Shown here piece by piece: positions 44,893 to 55,360 of a stretch of 64,000 bases of DNA. Source of the stretch: Hericium rajendrae. Taxonomy: Eukaryota; Basidiomycota; Agaricomycetes; Russulales; Hericiaceae. The notes beneath the pieces were generated by a model. The model was given only the letters and a program-made list of their open reading frames with translations. It had not been told where the DNA came from and searched no databases. Numbering within the stretch: the stretch's first letter is position 1; every line of letters begins with the position of its first letter. Position numbers and translations under genes: made by a program. Location: positions 104,501-168,500 of the forward strand of contig CM065879.1 of NCBI GenBank assembly GCA_033439255.1, read 5' to 3'.

Positions 44893-46840
44893 GGAGATTT
44901 AGGAATATGTAGTCGCATCTTGGAATACCAGTCAATACACAGCAATTTACGAGCCCTCGGGATTCGGATGCTCCGTTGAGGCCTTCCGTATACGCTATGG
45001 CCTTCACTCGATATGCCGCGGTATGTATGCCTTTGTCATAGTGGCCCATAGCACGCGCTAGAGGCATGCCGCGGCATACCGCGGAAGTCACAATATGCAA
45101 GTACAATGACATATTTCAGACCCCTGCCCCACATGAAAACCTGGAACTTTCCCTGAACGGAATCCCATGGCATACTTCGGTATACTACCGAAGGAACAAC
45201 ATGCAGGTGAAATGGCATATACCGTACTTCTTCCAAACATGAAACCCTGAATTGTGGCCTGAAAACACAGGGTCACTGGCCCGTGCGGAGAGCAGAAATG
45301 CCACGGTACTTTATCCGTGGTGCCAGAGTCCCATGCCGAGAGCTAAAGAAATGCCGCGGCATATCACGGAAGGCACAATATGCAAGTGCAATGAAATATA
45401 CCAGACATGACATATACCTGAAAACGAAGCGGAACTTGCCAGTGCATAGAACAGAAGATGCATAGATAGCGATAGCACTGAGGTCCATAAAATAAGAAGG
45501 TCGTCAATTTGTATGGTCAGTATGTTATACAGTGCATGGCGGAGACACTCGGAATATTGAATAGAGAACTTGAAGTCTGTACAAGAGCAAGTCAAGCAGT
45601 TACCAGACAGTCCATGTGGCAAGCGCGAATCGGTCGTGCCGAGCGTTAGATCGCTTTGGGGCGGTTCAGTGTGGCAGGACATCTTGCGGCGATGGCTTAG
45701 GGTGTGGGTGTTTTCGGCTGTTTCGCGGTCTTGCTGGAGGGTATCGAGGGTGGCGTGGAGGCGATTACGACGTTGTTGTAGAGGGGTACAGCACCTCAGC
45801 TGGCTGAATTGCTGACCTTGATGCCGTAGTTCAGCTGTGTGTCCGGCGGCATGAAACGAGGTTGGTATCTGGAAGCGACATTGCCATGGAGTAAGTGATG
45901 GAAGAGTTGGGCGATATCGATGCGGTGTTAGGCTTGGGAAGCAAGGTGCGGGTATGGTCGAACATGGGTATCGAGGTTGAGGATCTCATGTTCGGATGGG
46001 GGAAGGGAGCGGGAACAGACTAGGGTAGGTTGGCGGGAGGGCACGGACCCAGGCCACTGAAGTTACCGTGGACCTGCCTTTCGAAATCGCACAGCATCAT
46101 AGGCCTGAAGTTGAGCTATCACTCTAAGTACCCTGATCTAAAGGAAGCACGGGATAGTGACAAAAATCGGATGTGGCAGTATTAGGGCAATTTGGGACGG
46201 ATATTGCTTTTGGTTTGAAATAACAGTTGATACACAGAAATGTGGGAACCCTCGGGATTTGGATGCTCCACTCAGGCCATTACATATATTCCATGGCCTC
46301 CACTGAGTATGCCGCGGCACCTTACTGTTCATTTTAGAGTCCCATACCAAGAGCCAGGGGAATGCCCTTGCAAACCGCAGAACTTTGCTTAATGCCGCGG
46401 TATATAAGGTGCAACGTACAATGCCACTGCGAACTAAATGACAATGTAAACTGTTTCGGGATACTGTTTACCAGAGAACAGCAGGTTATAAACAAGGGAG
46501 TCATATCCCGCAATCACCACCACCTCAAGGTGAGATGTGTCCAGATTATCGAGGTGATGTTGCAAGACGTTGCAGTAATATTGCGGACACAACCAAAACT
46601 TACCATCCTGACTACGATTTCCATCAGACATACTGATTCAGGGAACGTGCTCAGTATTTCTAATCAGTGTCACTGGTACAGTCATTCGCACCTACTGGTG
46701 ATATGGAAGAAAGAGTATATAACATAATTATTACTGACAATTGGTAATTAAATCTGAGGTATGCATGGTTTTGCTACAGGTTTAGATATACAAGTGTCTC
46801 ATTCTGATCAATCCTTGTTAACATGGTTCGGGATCCTTAC
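44893..46840. other. Gene-free right interior of KDZ element, diverged repeats
   Basis: The segment 46128-46320 is a degenerate copy of 44840-45030, i.e. the last codons and 3' flank of accessory gene 5. Three or four imperfect units of roughly 110-150 bp around ATGCCGCGGCATACCGCGGA and CACAATATGCAAGT occur between 45045 and 46450. A T/G-rich stretch (45600-46030) shows no coding support. Confidence 0.5.
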
Positions 46841-47950
46841 ACATTGGCCAAGCATATGGATATGCCTCCGCACGGCATTCCGAAACCTTGGCCAAGCATA
46901 GGCATATGCCTCTGCACGGCATTCCGAAACCTTGGCCAAGCATGGGCATATGCCTCTGCGCGGCATTCCAAAACCTTGGCCAAGCATGGGCATATGCCTC
47001 TGCGCGGTGATACGCCTCAAGCTGTGTTCAGCAACGTCAGACCTCATCTCACCATCTCCCATGCAGTTCCCCTTCACTCCCATCCAGCTTCCAGCTCCTC
47101 ACCCACCAACCCCGCTCAGAGCGGTGATGTCCCTCATCTCAGGAGTTGTCAGCTACTGCAGGCCTCACCGAGGTTTCCTCAAGTTCGCTCCAGGTCGTCC
47201 TCAGCGGTTTTGGTGAGCCAATCAGGCTGCTGGCATTATGGTACTGGGTCTGTGTTGTACAGGATGCCTGGATGCCGCCTTTTGATGGTTTCGGACCATA
47301 GATGTACCATAGAGCAGCCGAGTCCGAGATCGCCCGAGACCGCCAAGGGCGAGTTTCTTACTTGTATGGTAGACAGAGTCCCAGCTTCGAATAGAACCCC
47401 CAGTGCACCTTTCCCCCTCAGAGCTCAGACCTCAGAAGTCTCTCTCACTGTTGTTCTCATCGTTCCCCGGACTTTAGACAAGTTCGCCCTCTTTAGGCCA
47501 GTCCGCCCGCAGCATCGTTCGTCAGATTCAGTCATATCAGCCGCTTTTCAGTCCTTTTCTCTAGGATTAGTCCGTCGTATCGGAGACCCGTGTGTCTCGT
47601 CGTTCTCCTTGTCATTCTACAGCCGTTCCTCATCCTTCCCAGCCGCTTATCACCAGATCGCCTCAGACTCGCCCTTAGCGAACCGGTCGCTCCATTGTTC
47701 CTGCTGCAGTGACCCTCAGCTGCCCTCACCTCACTCCTCACTTGAGATACTTGGTCCCCTCGCACCCCCCGGTACTCTGTTGGTTTTGGTTTTGGCTGCC
47801 GCCTCCATTCCCAGGGTCCACACATCAGCGGCATTCCGAAACCTTGGCCAAGCATAGGCATATGCCTCTGCACGGCATTCCAAAACCTTGGCCAAGCATG
47901 GGCATATGCCTCTGCACGGCATTCCGAAACCTTGGCCAAGCATGGCACTA
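46840..47950. repeat. Right subterminal array, 44 bp monomers, split by solo LTR
   Basis: The 44 bp unit CCTTGGCCAAGCATGGGCAT with ATGCCTCTGCACGGCATTCC is repeated about four times at 46840-47007 and about three times at 47828-47950. The unit shares TTGGCCAA and its length with the left array but not the rest of its sequence. The two parts were one array before the LTR inserted. Confidence 0.85.
47008..47827. mobile_element. Solo LTR (820 bp) with GCGG target duplication
   Basis: The sequence starts TGAT and ends ATCA, the classic TG...CA inverted ends of an LTR. GCGG lies directly on both sides (47004-47007 and 47828-47831). Removing the insert with one GCGG restores the 44 bp array unit exactly. 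It has no internal coding domain, as expected for a solo LTR left by recombination. The parent family (Gypsy or Copia) cannot be told. Confidence 0.75.
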
Positions 47951-47959
47951 TCAATACAT

Positions 47960-48202
47960 CCCCTATCATTGCAGAATTGACATAGACTTGGCCAAGCAAT
48001 GTGCCGTGGCAACTTAATGCGAGGCATAGAGACTCTGGGCAGGTATTCCTGAGCAAGGGGACATGGGAAACCATATTGTTATTCTATGCATACTACTATG
48101 GCTACACTGGAATGTTGGCCAACGTGAGCTCCGCCATCTAGGATGCGACGGTGTCAAGCTGACTCGGCATGGTCATATGGAATTATAGTACTGAATCATG
48201 TG
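47960..48202 (-). repeat. Right terminal inverted region of KDZ copy A
   Basis: Reverse complement of 23964-24230, including the outer ATTCAGTACTA word (as TAGTACTGAAT near 48186-48196). Confidence 0.8.
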
Positions 48203-48209
48203 CTAGATA
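48203..48209. repeat. Candidate target-site duplication of the KDZ element (right)
   Basis: CTAGATA, matching 23957-23963. Confidence 0.55.
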
Positions 48210-48430
48210 AATGTAATTACATTCTCAGGGATAAGCACTCCTGAATCGGCATTGACCCTTCTGCTCACATCACTTGCTCTCCGTCCTCCCGCATGCTTGG
48301 CTTGTACACTTATAGCAACTCGAAAGCTGTTGAAGCCACACTCCCAATTGGTACAGTATCTCCTGACAAACCTTCACGTACGTATACTGCATACATGTGG
48401 CACATCTTCGCTCTGACTTTCGCGTGCAGC

Positions 48431-48816
48431 ATGGTCAAAGTCCTTGGAGGATACGTCGTCAATCAGGAAGCTCTGGTCGAATTCCTTAAGTCTGCTGGTT
48501 ACGAACCTGATGCTCCGGACGGAACACCAGATATCGTTGACATCTTTCTCGTCTGGACGAAGTGGTACATCTGCCAGCCGAAGGAAGCTTGCGTGCCTAT
48601 ACCAAATTGTGCGTCCGTTATTCCTGCCACATTGTTGTACTGACTGATGCTGTACAGGCTTCGAGGAACGCGACGAACTGTCGACGTCGTGCCAAAGCGG
48701 ACATCAGGCTCACAGAGGTGGACGGCGATCCCCCCATAAGAGATAAATTCATTGCTATCACTGGCAACAGACTCGACGCGAGCACCATGCGGTTCATCAG
48801 CAGGCCTCAAGCTTGA
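48431..48816 (+). pseudogene. Family U copy 2, frameshifted
   Basis: Exon 1 (48431-48608) has exactly the length of copy 1's exon 1 (178 nt) and the same split-Cys donor. It reads MVKVLGGYVVNQEALVEFL, then a PDGTPDIVDIF segment and PIPNC. Exon 2 starts at 48658. It begins in the expected frame (FEERDEL) but the conserved end, IRDKFIAITGNRLDA, is in another frame. The stretch between is about 26 nt shorter than in copy 1, so a deletion has broken the gene. Without it the protein would be close to 130 aa. An in-frame upstream M at 48293 exists but is not conserved. The gene is next to the right edge of the KDZ element. Confidence 0.68.
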
Positions 48817-48873
48817 AGCTTGAGGCATGGAAGGAAAATTGAAAGAAACCGTTGCGGCAAAATAGAAGGGAAA

Positions 48874-48900
48874 CGCGTGACGTCACACCACGTGGACGCG
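48874..48900. promoter_or_regulatory. CRE plus E-box composite, copy 2
   Basis: Identical over 27 bp to 19461-19487: TGACGTCA followed by CACCACGTGG. It lies about 75-100 bp upstream of the Sld3-like start codon, a plausible core promoter position. Confidence 0.55.
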
Positions 48901-48972
48901 CAACAGACGCGTCACGTCCGTTTGTTCTGCTTCAGCGTCACCTCAAGTTCGACTCGATAGCACCAGCATAAT

Positions 48973-50457
48973 ATGCACTACAAGCTCGCAAACACAGGCC
49001 CTATCAAATGGACTGAGAACCAGGAGAGGACCATATCACTCTCGAGTACCCTATTCCATCCCAGCCAGCCATCTGCCAGTCTCCACGAACGAGTTCGCCT
49101 CACTTATCTCCAATTTCTTTATCTGCCAGAGGTAAGTTGGAAGCATTTAAAATATAGAGAACAAATCCGACAAACTGCTCATCCTAATCAGGTCCTGTTT
49201 CCTCTGCGCCATCTCACGCGCATGCTACTGTCACTCGTCGAGAGCGACGACGCCGCTGCCCTGCACCCACCTTTAGACTCAATCTCGCTCACGAGTCGCT
49301 GGTGCTCGTACAAGTACCAAGAACAAGTTCCTAAAGTTCTCGCTCAGCGAGTCCCAAGCGAGCTAGAGGACCAGATGATGCTGTTCGCCTTTGATCACCG
49401 GGCAGAGTCGGAGTCTATGGATGACAATGACGAGGATACAAGTAGGAAATGGCTCGAGCAGATGGAGAAACGCGAGTACGAATTCTTTCCGCTACCTATT
49501 ACTTGTAAAGTGGCTAATAGGACTCGTAGAGTACAGATCCAGATTCTCATCCACCTCCTCCGCCTAACACTCCCGGGACCCTGCCCTCCGCCCACGAACC
49601 GCCCTATCCCCGCACCGCCGCGAAAGCGACGACGACTGCAGCACATGTCGTCCTCCGACACGGAAGAGGCGACGCCAGAGCACATCCTCGAAGACCGCCT
49701 CGAGAGCCTCATGGACCGCCTCGTGCTCTGGCAGATGGCGCTCCCCGCGACTGACGCGGAGCAGGACGCATTCGACGCGGAAGGGACGCAGCAACAGGCG
49801 GCCGTCGGCAGAGAACTACGCGACTGGACACAGGAGTTCTGCGAGGACATCGTGCAGCCGCTGTAAGCAGCCCTCCTGCCCCAAGCAACGGCTATGAATT
49901 AACGCACCTACAGGTTCGCGACCAAACTACCACATCTCTACCGCCTCCTGCGCATGAAGCTCTTCCGCATCCCACAGTGGTCCGAAGACGACGACGAGCA
50001 GCCCGACGATCCCGCGCCCAAAACCTCGCGCCCCGCCTCGCGCGCGCGCGATCCCGCCGATGACTCGACGCAGCGGGCTTCCGGCTCCCGCGCGCCCTCC
50101 CGATCCCGCTCGCGCTCCCTCTCCGTCTCGCTCAGCCAGGACGCAGAGCAGCTGCAGCGCAACACGAGCCGCAAGCGCATACTACAGCGCGAGGTGAGCA
50201 TGTCGAAAGTCTTCAAGGACAAGCCGCGGCGCGCCGAGCGGACGTTCGCTGCGCCGCGCGTCGCGCAGGAGCGGAAGACGAAGGCGGCGGGCACGGTTCT
50301 GGTCGCCGGGACGCCGCAGAAGGCCCGCGCCCGGGCGGGCGGACCTGTGGTTCTCGTCGCAGGGACGCCGATGAAGGCGAGGGCCCACCGAGGCGCGGGG
50401 CCCCGGGACGGGAGAGGCGGTGACTCGTCTGACGGTGAATCGCTCTTTGCTTCGTAG
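48973..50457 (+). CDS. Sld3-like DNA replication initiation factor (Treslin-related)
   Basis: Four exons, 48973-49131, 49192-49475, 49530-49862 and 49914-50457, give 439 aa. The second intron is 54 nt and in frame, so its retention would add 18 residues. The central part has SRWCSYKYQEQVP, KWLEQMEKREVQIQILIHLL, LEDRLESLMDRLVLWQM and DWTQEFCEDIVQPLF-ATKLPHL. These are features I associate with the fungal Sld3 domain. The Arg/Ser-rich C-terminus carries LQREVSMSKVFKDK and two TP motifs (VAGTPQKA, VAGTPMKA) that would suit CDK phosphorylation. Sld3/Treslin bridges Cdc45 to the MCM helicase when S-phase CDK phosphorylates it. The assignment rests on pattern memory, not a search. The 3' end of this gene is duplicated at 53055. 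Confidence 0.62.
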
Positions 50458-50745
50458 CGCGAATCCGCTTGGTCTTGTTTCAGTCGGAGATCAATCGAGG
50501 GATGTGGGCGTTACTGGGCGATGGCGAGAAATTTATGCTTGATAAACTGATCTCGACTGATTCAGCATTGGCCATAAAATGCATAGGCATAAAATGGTAT
50601 GTATGGGCGAGGCTGAAGAGTGTCGCATGATGCATTTCCTGTCAACAAGGTATGAAATTCGTCTATTGAGCATTTCATTGTTGAAAGCTCATTGTCCGAA
50701 TCCTATTGTTCATGAATGATACTTATAACTGTCACGCCTCGTCGC
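50388..50745 (+). repeat. Duplicated segment, copy 1 (3' end of Sld3-like gene)
   Basis: Starts within the last 25 codons of the Sld3-like gene and continues about 290 bp past its stop. Diverged direct copy at 53055-53411. Confidence 0.75.
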
Positions 50746-51028
50746 TGGCAAATTCTCCGACCTCTGTTCACATCAACGGACAAGCCACCGTCCTCAGTTG
50801 AAGTATTATCATTGGCTCGCTGTCTCAATCTCAGCGTAGCAAATTTAGCTGATACGAGCATCACCTGCGTTATGCATCTAGCCAGTTCTAAAGAAGGGGC
50901 TCAGTGCGTTATCAGAACTGGCTTAACATTATCTTTGCTCAAATTGCTTTTCTATTTGCAGCGACTACTGGACCCGGTGTTTACGGACAAGACTCGTTTC
51001 CACAGATGGCGTGTCTGCTTTCAGCGCG

Positions 51029-52655
51029 ATGGAAGTAGTCGAGCGCACTCGCGGTTTGCTTTTGGCCGATGTAAAGGCAATACAACATCTCGTCACCCTG
51101 ACAATGGCTCGCATCAATGATCTGAACATCACAGCACGATTGCCTGCCGAGGTGCTCATGCATATTTTCAGCATCCTCAGAGATGATGATCCTCCCTCTT
51201 CGAAGCCTTTGTTGGGCGACGACTCGGGAGACAGACTGCACCTCGGGTGGATTCCCTCCGTGACTCATGTCTGCCGGCGTTGGAGACTAGTTGACCTGCT
51301 CTCTGGACCAAAGTCGGAACCCCGCAAACAGGACCATGGATGAACGAAATGCTCGCAAGATCCAATAACGTCCCATTTACCCTTTCTGCATCCGTCGCAC
51401 GAGATCACAAAGTCTGCGACGCCATCATCAAGGCGGTCAGCCCTGATTTTCTGTGGCGAATGAAAGGCCTACACCTTTCAGACGAACGAATGAGGCCCAT
51501 TCTGGCGCCGGGCCTCTCCACGAACGCAGACTTGAAATTCTCGGAAGTCTCAACCACCCTGCACTCATGCTGGAATCGTTGACTTTGGACGATGTGACAA
51601 AATCCGCGACATTGCCGCTGCAAATTTTTGCCGACGGACTACCCCGTTTACGCCGTTGTGTCATTCACCAATGTCGCGGGATTCCTTGGAACGCCCCGTA
51701 CCTCCGCAGTCTCACGGAGCTTGAGCTGGGCCTCAAACTTGAGGCTCTTTCGGCAGCTAAATTAATAACATCGCTGCAGCAATGCCCCCTGTTGGAGAAC
51801 TTGAGGATCACTGGGGATTCATGGGCAACTGCGAATCAGGATCTTCCTGATGGCAATATCTCCTTACCCTCTCTCAGGTCATTCTATCTCGACATTAAAG
51901 CAGATTCGCAGGGCGCCGAATTCCTTGCGCGCCTAGAAATTCCGGCGACTGCACGGAAAGAGTTCAAGTTTCGGGGCCGTAATGCCGAGCAAGCACTTCC
52001 TCTCATTCATCAGGCTACTAGACTCGGCGATACAACGAATGACCTCTCTCATCTAACGCCTTCAAAGATGCGACTCGGTTGCGACAAATCCTGGGTTAAT
52101 ACGATCTCAGCAGAGGCATCGTTCGCAAAGGATCGCGGAATTGGGCCACTTGCAATACAATGGAAAAGTTTGCCACCGTATACAGCCGCAGATCACGTCG
52201 CAACAGCGGAACAGCTCGTTAGCTCCTTCGATGTCCGTAAGGTCACATATCTCTCCGTGACCTCGCCAAAATTCGACGACACCCTACAGAACACATTCGA
52301 GAACGTGTTTCGGGAGATGCCCTCACTGCGCAAACTCACGCTGAGAGGGCAGGGAACCAGAGCTCTGTTCGACCTCCTGAGGGCTGTAGATCCGGTCTCC
52401 TACATTTCCGCGGTTCACAAACAGGCTTCGGAAGAACAGCTTTGGTCTTTCCTCCCGAGATTGGAATACTTGCGGGTTATAGATGTGTCATTTGACGAGG
52501 ATGCGTCCAAGGGATTGATCCAAGCTGTCAGAAGAAGAGCCAAGCTGGGGAAAATTCTGCCGACATTGCTTGTGAGGAAACGGGACGGCTGTATATCACC
52601 GCAGGTTATGTTGCACCAACTTGGGAAGTACGTTGGGAAGGTGCGCGGTCGTTAA
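51029..52655 (+). pseudogene. F-box protein gene, two frameshifts
   Basis: The N-terminal half has the F-box LPAEVLMHIFSILRDD followed by VTHVCRRWR, the usual pattern of mushroom F-box proteins, and then WMNEMLARSNNVPF in a different frame. The frame changes near 51300-51306 (VDLL to LWTKVG) and again near 51525-51545 before RLEILGSLNHPALMLESLTL. From there 52655 is reached without further stops, through a leucine-rich-like region (SLTELELG, PLLENLRITG, PSLRKLTLRG, LPRLEYLRVIDV). Intact relatives would be SCF ubiquitin-ligase substrate receptors. No intron fits either junction, so these are true shifts or sequencing errors. The gene is flanked by the duplicated Sld3 3' segment. Confidence 0.75.
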
Positions 52656-53850
52656 CAGTAATTGATATTCGTGTTTCTTTTCATGTGCGACTCGAGCATG
52701 ACACCAATGATGGATAGATAATCTAGTTGCAAAAGACAAATACGAACCACAGACCTTGGCACTCTGATGCCTCGGGAATCGCAACGCTACTGCCTATCCC
52801 TCGTCGATAATTCAAGTTGTTCGAAAGGATATTAACGCATGACACTGCAGACCACCTTTGTGCCGCCGGGGGTTACTGCAAGGTAGGGCCAAGCCCATGG
52901 TTGACACCACGGTGCAGGGTACATCCAGACTTATCTTTGCTGCTCACAGGCCTTCGACCGACCGTATCAGGATCCGGACTGTGTCTACCTCCGTGCAGAT
53001 CTGCCATTTCAGAAGCAAGCTTTTACAATCCCGGAAAGCGGGGGGGACGACGTACCGAGGCGCGGGGCCCCGGGACGGCGACTCGTCTGAAGGTGGATCG
53101 CTCTTACTTCGTAGTGCGAGTCCGCTTGGTGGTGTTTCGGTCGGAGATTGATCGCGGTGAGGGCGTTACTGGACGATGGCCTGAAGGTGATGTTTGATTG
53201 AGTTTTGGATTGCGTTGGCATCAATTGCTTTGTGGGAATTCTCGCGTGGTGCGTTCTCCGTGAAGGTGGAAGGGCCGAGTCCACGAGAGTCCACGTGGGC
53301 AAATAAATTTCAGGTGTGAAATTCGCTGATTGAGGATCTCATTGTTGAAAGCTCATTGTCCAAAGCCCATTGTTCATGAATGGTAATTAATACTGCTCTG
53401 GTCTCGTTAGCGTGGATCGCCCTCTGCCCATCCTCTATCATTGCTCGTACCAACACACAGGCCACCAGCATCGTGTAAATTCTAGTTTTTGACGTGTTAT
53501 ACAAGGCGAAGACAGTTAGAATCATAACTAACCGTTCCATAGATGACAGGGTGCGGTAGTGGCCATGACAATTAGAACTGCTCTGCAAATGGTGAACTTA
53601 ATTCGAGGCCATTTCTAGAGTGAAGGATACAGTGTAGTTTATATCTCCTACGAGATCTGCGTAAACAGCTTCAGCACACAACCTCGAAACTGCGAGTTGA
53701 ATGGGACTGTCAAACGTCTCCGGTACGAGGATGAATGATGGGCAAAAAAATGAGACTAGAATTGCACGGGAACGATCACAACATGTTGAATAAGATGGAA
53801 TCAGGGATCGTACACAAGCGCAGGAGTTGCCATGTAAGACAAGGCCGCAA
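52656..53850. other. Intergenic, holds duplicated Sld3 3' segment
   Basis: Apart from the duplicate at 53055-53411, no coding signal is seen. Confidence 0.5.
53055..53411 (+). repeat. Duplicated segment, copy 2 (Sld3-like gene 3' remnant)
   Basis: Begins CCGAGGCGCGGGGCCCCGGG as copy 1 does and follows it through TCATTGTTGAAAGCTCATTG with scattered substitutions and indels. The ancestral coding frame is lost. Copies 1 and 2 bracket the F-box pseudogene. Confidence 0.75.
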
Positions 53851-54323
53851 TCAATCTAGAAAGAGCTTAGTGCCCAGGGGAAGATGCAAATACGTCTCCG
53901 GCGAACTCCAAAACCGCATTTTGTCTGGATTCAGCACATTGCCCGTCTGCGCGATGAACATGTCCCGGATCTCGATATCCTTGGGCATCTCCCTATAGCG
54001 AAGAGTCTGCCAGTTAGCTTTCTCACCGCTATACCGCGTCATGAAAGCCAGGATCTCATTGTCATCTTTGTCGTACCAGTCTGCCATGAATTTTAGTGCA
54101 TACGATACGCAGAAGCTCGAAGACTGTACGCACATTGTGGCCGTGGCAACGCTTTTGTCACGTCTTCTGGTTCGGGCTGCGCACAACGCCAGCTGATGAA
54201 AGTTATCATTGCTTCTTTCACGCTCAGTTCCGGCTCTCCAGGTTCAGGACCCCATCCTTGAGCCTTAAGCATCTTGACGAGCTCTTCGTGCTCAATAGTG
54301 TACCCCGCCACAATCCGAGCCAT
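53851..54323 (-). CDS. Uncharacterised small protein, family U copy 3
   Basis: Two exons, 54323-54134 and 54080-53851, give 139 aa. The intron splits the codon after PRPQ exactly as in copies 1 and 2. Conserved features are MARIVAGYTIEHEELVKML, a WRCAQPEPED stretch, PRPQ, then WYDKDDNEILAFMTR, IRDMFIAQTGNVLNPDKM and a terminal Pro/Leu tail. The frame is intact. An upstream in-frame M (54377) is not matched by the relatives. It is on the strand opposite copy 2, about 5.5 kb away. No function is proposed. Confidence 0.68.
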
Positions 54324-55360
54324 GGCCATGCTGTATGCGAGAAGAGTGTGAGCCATATACGAAGAGAGCACATACAACCTACAAACCTCGCTAGAAAGAT
54401 TGGTTACTATCGTAAAGTTCGTGTACGTAGTTGTGGTTTGGCGTTGAAGGACGCGAGATACCCAAGCAGCTTAAGTATCCGTACTTGAGCGCGAAGGAAA
54501 CAATAGAAAGACAACAATAGGACACAGGATGACACGCGATAGATGATCGGAGACGTCTGTGCCTGGCCGGGTAGTCTCCATGTGGGATACTCCACGTCCT
54601 CTGCAAGTCCTGGTACGTAGTCGAGGACTCAGGGCCGTAGCCCCCTTGGTTACCCTGCATGATCAGTAGTAGTGATTGGAAGTGAAGATGACGGACGTGC
54701 CAGCGAAGCGCCAGCCTTGCCTTGCTGCGACGCAGTGTGTGTTGTGGTCTCTATACCGTGCATGAAGGCTGAACCTTCTTCTGGATGTTCAAATGCCAAA
54801 ACGAGTGCGGGTCCTAGAATGTTTCAGTTGGCATCATCAATGATTGCTAACATTCACAACGGCTGTGAGGGATGCTGTGCAGCCAATGCCTCAGTAATGC
54901 CACAAAGCCCATACTGTATTGTTTTCCAGAGCAGCACCATATAAAATGGTAAGCATTGGATTGAATGCGCAATTCCCTTTCCTAGCGATCAGTAAGCGTC
55001 AACGCGACTACCTGGCGACCATTGATTCTCGAGCATAGAATGACTCGACAGACCATAGCTTGAATCAATCACAGGAACGGAAGGACTACAATTCGGACTT
55101 GAAGCCTAGTGATAGCGGTATGAATCAAGGGTGTTATCGGTGGAAAAAAGACGGACGTACCGGAAAAGGATGCCAAATGTATACCGTATGTATATGGTAT
55201 TAGGAGCTGGAAAGCTGGTAAGGCGACGAGGTTTCGATGGTTTCCCAAAGCATAAGTTCCCAAAGCATAAGGATTAATCAATCACACTGCTGTATTCGCT
55301 TACCGCGTCCCTACAAAGAAGGCCTGATCATAAGTCACATAGATTAACATCTCGTAGCAC
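54324..55360. other. Intergenic, no gene recognised
   Basis: Promoter side of family U copy 3 and 3' side of the P450 gene. Only short frames without motifs. Confidence 0.5.

Larger units (their letters stand above)
23964..48202. mobile_element. Giant KDZ-type DNA transposon, copy A (24.2 kb)
   Basis: The left end (from 23964) and the right end (to 48202) are inverted copies over about 225 bp. Both start a few bases in with ATTCAGTACTA and share AACATTCCAGTGTAGCCATA and other long identical words. CTAGATA flanks both ends. The interior holds a KDZ transposase, a TET/JBP dioxygenase and accessory genes in two orientations, plus repeat arrays near both ends. The left-end sequence recurs at 59955, where both left copies share the terminal GAGCCC. 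The extreme 6 bp of the left and right ends are not complementary, so the exact termini rest on the left-left match and the flanking duplication. A 3.5 kb TIR element and an 820 bp solo LTR are nested inside. Confidence 0.8.
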
